Below the pieces are notes generated by a model. The model was not told the DNA's origin. It was given only the letters and a program-made list of their open reading frames with translations, and made no database searches. A program made the position numbers and the translations under genes. Positions 58,611-64,000 of a stretch of DNA of 64,000 nt are shown in pieces; position 1 is the stretch's first letter, and each line of letters begins with the position of its first letter. Source of the stretch: Alopecurus myosuroides. Its lineage: Eukaryota > Streptophyta > Magnoliopsida > Poales > Poaceae. The stretch is taken from positions 166,188,416 to 166,252,415 of the forward strand of contig CM054060.1 in NCBI GenBank assembly GCA_028641055.1. The letters run 5' to 3'.

Positions 58611-58625
58611 TAAGGGGGGAAGACC
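58611..58625 (+). other. Polypurine tract of element F
   Basis: TAAGGGGGGAAGACC directly before the right LTR. Confidence 0.88.
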
Positions 58626-61600
58626 TGTCACATCCCAATTTTGGAATACCTGTTAACACAGTTGTTTTGCTAATTGCTTTACTAATAAACCTTGGTTGTG
58701 TTTGTTTGTGCTTGTTTAAGTGCAACCAAACAAACTAATTATATAAACTTGCAAACTTAAAAGGATAGCAAACCAGTGAACTAAAAATATTCAACATATT
58801 GTTCCAGGGATAAAAATATTCAACATATTGTTCCAATGACTTTGGCAATATTTTCTAAAGTAAATATTGATCAAAGAGTTTTCTAAAAACATCTTATGAA
58901 TCTCATACTTGTTGAATATTATTCCAAGACCTAAATTAAGAAAGAGGAAACACTTAATAAAATTTCCCTAAAAGATTATCAGAAAAAGAGGCATTCTTAA
59001 ATGCTTCACCAAAATATTATCAAATGTTTTTCCAACCTTGCAAGATTAAAAACAAAGGTATTGGAGAGCATTGACTTGCTATCTCTAGTCACATAAATAT
59101 TTTGGCAAATCATTTGCTAAAGGAAAGCCAAGTGCTTTATTAAATAGAAATTCTAATATTTCCAGAAACAGAAAACTAAAACAAGTTACTATTGGAAACT
59201 TTCTTAAAATGAATTGAAATTCATACCATTGCTTCCTTATATCAAATAAGGAACACACACAAGAGGAGACCAAAAATTGATTCCTTTAAAGCCCTGAAAA
59301 CATGAATTTTCTCCACAGCAACATTTGGGATTTTGAACAAGTTTGTTCTACAAACTTTTTCCAAATGCCATGAAATAAATACCACCTTCTCTATATCATA
59401 AATAAGGATGAAAACCAAAAGGGCACAAGTTTTTGAATTATTTAAGTTGCCAAAAACCCCTGTTTTCTTGACAGCACCTTTTTGAAATTTGAACAAGTTT
59501 GTTCTATGAAGTAACTCTAAATGACTTGAATTTTCTACCACATAAGGAACACATCAAATAAGGAATGTGTGCCAAAAATTATCATTTTTGGAAGCTCCTA
59601 AGTAGGTTAATAAATTCAATGTCCATTTATGTAAGAATTTGAATTTGAACAACTTTGTATTATAAAGTTTATCCAATGGAGCCAATTTTCACATATGTTG
59701 TGTATCTTAACCAATAAGAATTTTGGGCAAAAGTATTTCAAATTTTGACTTTGTTTGCTTAGGGAAAACAACCTTTTTCAGAGAGTACAGGGACCTACTT
59801 GTAATTTTCCAGGGACCTAGATGAAATCCGAGTCACCACCTTCTTCTACCTCTAGCTCTCTGTAGCAAACAGCAGACCTACCTCCATGCCTTTGATGAGA
59901 AGGAACCTTTGAGGATAAGAGGACCCCCATGTGACCTTGTCTGCCCACATGCCCTCTCTCTCCCCCCCATCGAGCTCCCTCTCTCTCTCTAATTTTTCGC
60001 AACCCGAAACCCTAGAAATAGGTCACCGTCGATTTGGCCGTAGGTAAGCTCTCCGCCGGCCGCCGTGGTCCTCATCGTCTCCGCGTCGTTGTGGTGGTCC
60101 TCTCTGCCAAGGGAATCGGGCCAAAGCGCCGCGAGGAGGCCGCGCCTTCCATTCTCCTCTCCGAGCCCGGCGGAGCTCCGGCGAGACATTGCCGCGCCCA
60201 CGAGTCTCCTCCGCCGTCTCCGTTTGGTCCAGTGCGTTCACGGTGAGGATGTGGTCCTCCCCAGGACTTTTTCCCCCTCCCTCTCCCTCTAGAACTCCCA
60301 CGAGCCACCTTAGCTGTCCGGCCGCCGCCGCGCGTCGTCACCGGCCACTCTACGGTTGCTCCCCGGAAACGACGGTGCATCCACTTGCTTCCCCTCGTCG
60401 TAGGCATTGCGTAGACATTTGTATTTTGCGAAACGGTGGATTATATCGCCCGTACGAGCTCGCCGGAGATCGTTGCCGCCGGCGGGTGAGGTCACCGCGA
60501 CGTCATGCTGGCGTCAGGTCCCTTTGACCCCGCGCTAGGAGAGTCAAACTGCGGGTGGGGCCTCGCTGTGCTGCGTGGCTGCCCCCGTGGCGCCCAGGCC
60601 CGCGAGTCAGCCTCACGGGCTAGCTCTGGCCGCGGTGTAGATCAGATTTGACCGGCCCGTTGGCAGATCTGGCCCAACAACCATCTTTTTCCATTTTTAT
60701 TTTTACAGAATGTAGCATGGTTACTTTTGGACTCAAAAGGAAACCTAAAAGATGTTTTTGACCAAACAAAAATTCACAGAGGTACACAAACTAATTCTAA
60801 ACCATCTCCAAGTTGTAGATATACATTTGGATGGATGTATTTGAAATGAAAAATGATTTGGCAACAGGTACCAGAAACACCAAAATGAGCACCATTTTAA
60901 ATCCACAACTCAGAATGAAGTGAGGCAAATTGCATTGGAAAGCCCTTGAAATTTCCTAACTGAAGCAATTAACCTTGCTTCCAAATTCATTGTATTTTTG
61001 AAATGGCATGCAATTTGGTAAAACACCAGAGGGCACTTTGGTGATTTTTATAAATTAATTAAAGATGAATTTTGATGCAAACTAAATTGGATGGTCTTGT
61101 ATATGTTTAGGACTATCCAAACCTATAAGGGTTTAATTTTTAGAGCCTCATAGAAAATTTGGTGGACAGATCTTTGTTTCACCTGTTTCTGCCATTTTGG
61201 CATTTTAGCTAATTAATTGTTGTGATTATATTTTTGTGTTACAATATTGTTTTCTAGCATGTATAAGTTGTGTGAACTTGTTTTATAAGGTTTACTTAGC
61301 TATTTTAGCATGTTAGATTGTGTGGACTTCAGTGGAGAAGAAATAGAATTTTTGTTATTAACATATGTTTTATATCTAGTTAATATTTTGCATAGTATTT
61401 TTGAGTGATAAATTATGTGCAAACACTTGGATTGTTGTGTTGAGAATATTGGATACAGCACCCTTTTGATACTTATATTTTGTTGTTAATCACCTCTGCT
61501 AGATTGCATTTGAGTTGGTAGAAAAGCATTATTAGCTTTGTGATGGCTATGAAATTGTTATGGAAAAATTCCCTCATGTGTGGAATTTTTGACATAAGTT

Positions 61601-64000
61601 TTTGTGGTTGTGTAGCCACATATTTTTGTATTGTGTTCATAGGACCAGTAGCATTTTGATAAGGTTGTTATGAGTACTTGACCCCTAAAGTTTTCACATG
61701 TGTGAAAACAATAGCATGAGTAGCATTGCCTTGCTTATTTTAGCACCCTGTTATTTTCTGCTAGTATTGTTATTGCACTAGGTGCTAGTTTAGTCTTTTG
61801 TTAATTTTTAGCAAGTTTGACCAGAGGCTTTGTGACCTCTTAATGCTTTGTTATGCTAGTGGAACACCCACTGGTTTCATTGCATTTTTGGTGGAAACAT
61901 TATTTCCCCCACACTAGATGCATTTCTTTTATATAGTTTCATAACTAATGAGTGCCTAGTATTTTTGCTTTGGGAATTTTAGTGCTAAATGAAAATGTGT
62001 ATGCTTCTGTTTGTAAGTGGTTATAATCATGTGTGGCTTGCTAGGAAAAATCCATCTTTGGAGTGTTGTTTGATTCCTCTAGTAATGCCCTTTTTATTTA
62101 CTACTAGTATGTAGGAGTTGCCCTGCAAATGGATGCATTGTTTTGATAAATGGGATATTTTTGCTATAGCAATTATAGGTGTTTTTCACTCCTGTTTTTG
62201 TGACATGGACCCTCTGGTTGTATTTCAATTACTTGATTGAGATGCATCCATTGGTTCTTCATGTTTGAGTAGTACTAGTTTCCTTAGCAGTTTTTGTATT
62301 GAATTAATTTTCCTGCCAACTTGTGTTTGGTGGATAGTTATGTATCCTTGCATAAGGACATGTTTTCATTTACCATTATGATAACATGGTTCCTTGTTTG
62401 CACTTTATTACTTTACTTGTTATGCTTGCTTGCATAGCAAATTTGTAGTAGAAACATGTCTATAAGGATTCCTCTTTTTTAGTCATTGTTTCTATTGTTC
62501 TCACTATGAGAAATTGTGTGTTTTGTGATGAGTCTATTTCCTTGTTACACTTGTGTAGGCTCACTGATTTGTAAAAGTAACTTTTGCAAATCATGTGTCT
62601 TATTTATTCTTGATGTGAATTTAGACTTAGTAAGATAGCTACCCTTTTCTTTTTGTTGTTTGGTTGCTAGACCCATTGCCATGATTAATGTGGTGCATGT
62701 TTTATATACTTTTAGTAGTCTCACCCTTGTGAAACTAAGTATATTTTGGGTTTATTAATATCTTGGTATGAGAGTGGCACACCCACTGAATCCATGATAT
62801 TAAGGTTGTGAGATATGTTCCTCCAACCTTAAGCTGTCTTATTAAATGGCATTTCTGCCAAGTGTGTTGGTTTGATTGTTTGCTCCATTAATAATTGTGT
62901 GATTGGTTATTATTAGTTTCCTTGCTGTATGTATGGTTATGCATTGTTGCTTGCCTTGATTGGTTCTGAATGTGTGTCCTTTATTCTCTTTACGACGTTA
63001 GAAAACGAAGAGGAAGGAAGTGTCGTGAAACTCTGTTTCAAGTTCCAGTCACTCCAAAAACCAGGGACACAAGGAGATACCAGGCAAGCCATCCTGATGC
63101 TTGCTGATACAATACTTATCATTATCTATCATGCATGTTTTACCTCTGAAGTTTTACAAAAACTTGATTATCAAAACTATTTTTGATGTGGAATTTACTA
63201 CTATACTATATTATAGGTTACTATCATGCCAGTAGTTAAACTTGGTAATACCAAGCCCATAAGCCACCCTATGGTATTTATTACCACCAAATATACTAGT
63301 CCCTAAGTGGACACCCTAAAATTGTGATTCTACAAAACAAAGGCTTTACGGAAAACCCGGAGAAAAGGCGGATCCTTGTTCTCCGGAGGAATGTGGAAGT
63401 GGTCATTTTTGAGAAAGTGGTGTTTTCAAAAATGACACATAACCTAGTCTTCGCCGGACAACCTTTACCGTACTGCCACCCTACCCCAACATGGGCAAGG
63501 GGCTTAACTTGAAGTTTGTTCTTATTAGTGTGTGCTATCTCAATGTGCTATAGGGGATGCGATCCTCTGAACCGAATGTCGTGGAGACATATAAAGTGTG
63601 GGATTAATTTTCCCTCCGGATGCATCAGTTGAGGCATCCTGGCTTGGCGGGGATTAGCTCGGTGCCGGGGATGTGGTAAAACTCAACTGAGAGATAGGCA
63701 TATTCTAGCTTGAACATAGTGGATGGTTATGATCAGATACCTGATGTTTACATACTGTTGTTACAGTCCGTGATTGTTCACGGGAGGTGTACTGGATCTG
63801 GTGGATGAGTACACCTCTGCAGAGTACAACTTTTTCGAAGAAGCCGCGTCCTCGGATATGGACAGTTGAATGGCCATGTAGCTAGCATTGTGTCAATGTT
63901 TTCAAAAAGGAAGTTTTTGAAAAGGGAATTTTTGGAAAGGAAGTGTTGAACTTGTGAAGTTCGGAAAGGAATGGAAACTTATACCGTGGAGGTATCGTCG
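58626..64000 (+). repeat. 3' LTR of element F, partial (first 5375 bp)
   Basis: Co-linear with 48806-54181; the remaining ~750 bp, including the mini-ORF and LTR end, are beyond the window. Confidence 0.9.

Larger units (their letters stand above)
48806..64000 (+). mobile_element. Element F: plus-strand Gypsy-type element with 6.1-kb LTRs, non-coding interior, truncated by window end
   Basis: A left LTR (48806-54931), PBS, an interior of 3694 bp, a polypurine tract and the first 5.4 kb of the right LTR are visible. The interior has no protease, RT or integrase, so the element is non-autonomous. It is the same LTR family as solo LTR C. The bases before it are TTATA, but the right flank is outside the window, so the target duplication cannot be checked. 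By eye the two LTRs differ at about 26 positions in the 5.4 kb that overlap. Confidence 0.9.

Overview
The window is intergenic-type DNA from a large grass genome, most likely a Triticeae or other Pooideae species. That assignment is an inference from its nested, kilobase-LTR Gypsy elements and a Stowaway-like fragment; no species marker is present. Nearly all of the 64 kb is LTR retrotransposon. I see one convincing host gene, and no rRNA, tRNA or CRISPR array.

Layout. (1) 1-3792: the 3' part of plus-strand element A, with an antisense intron-containing gene of the 'putative gypsy type transposon' family and a 3' LTR (2923-3792). A sits inside the reverse transcriptase of element B. (2) 3793-15990: decayed minus-strand element B (RT, protease and gag remnants, PBS, 5' LTR 15427-15990). 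It is interrupted by an LTR-like repeat D (7498-8841) and a 6-kb solo LTR C (9138-15184). (3) 15991-21163: a plus-strand Gypsy relic E, with a protease fragment and a second decayed antisense gene. (4) 21164-22150: LTR-like and MITE-like fragments. (5) 22151-22450: a TATA-type promoter. (6) 22451-47492: element H, with 4.6-kb LTRs, an interior of only 879 bp and TSD CTCTA. Inside it lies G (27255-42133, minus strand, TSD GAAGT), a complete Gypsy chromovirus-type element with an uninterrupted 1483-aa polyprotein and an extra 271-aa ORF. (7) 47533-48609: a four-exon gene of unknown function that encodes a 30-residue Arg/Glu-rich repeat. (8) 48806-64000: element F, plus strand, with 6.1-kb LTRs and a non-coding interior. 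It belongs to the same family as solo LTR C and runs past the window end.

How the parts relate. Removing H+G rejoins the TATA box to the start codon at a distance of about 55 nt. H therefore landed at the transcription start region of the gene and moved its promoter 25 kb away. F begins 20 bp after the gene's AATAAA signal, so the gene is now framed by retroelements at both transcript ends. By-eye LTR comparison (about 18 differences for G, about 35 for H) agrees with the nesting order H then G.

The most unusual signal is shared by the LTRs of C/F, G and, more weakly, H. Roughly 300-600 bp before each LTR 3' end is a GTAC-type palindrome followed by a short acidic reading frame of about 37-40 codons. 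An exon-like block ending in a GCAAGY motif lies 1.1-1.3 kb upstream of it. This could be a spliced mini-gene carried in the LTR leader of several Gypsy families.
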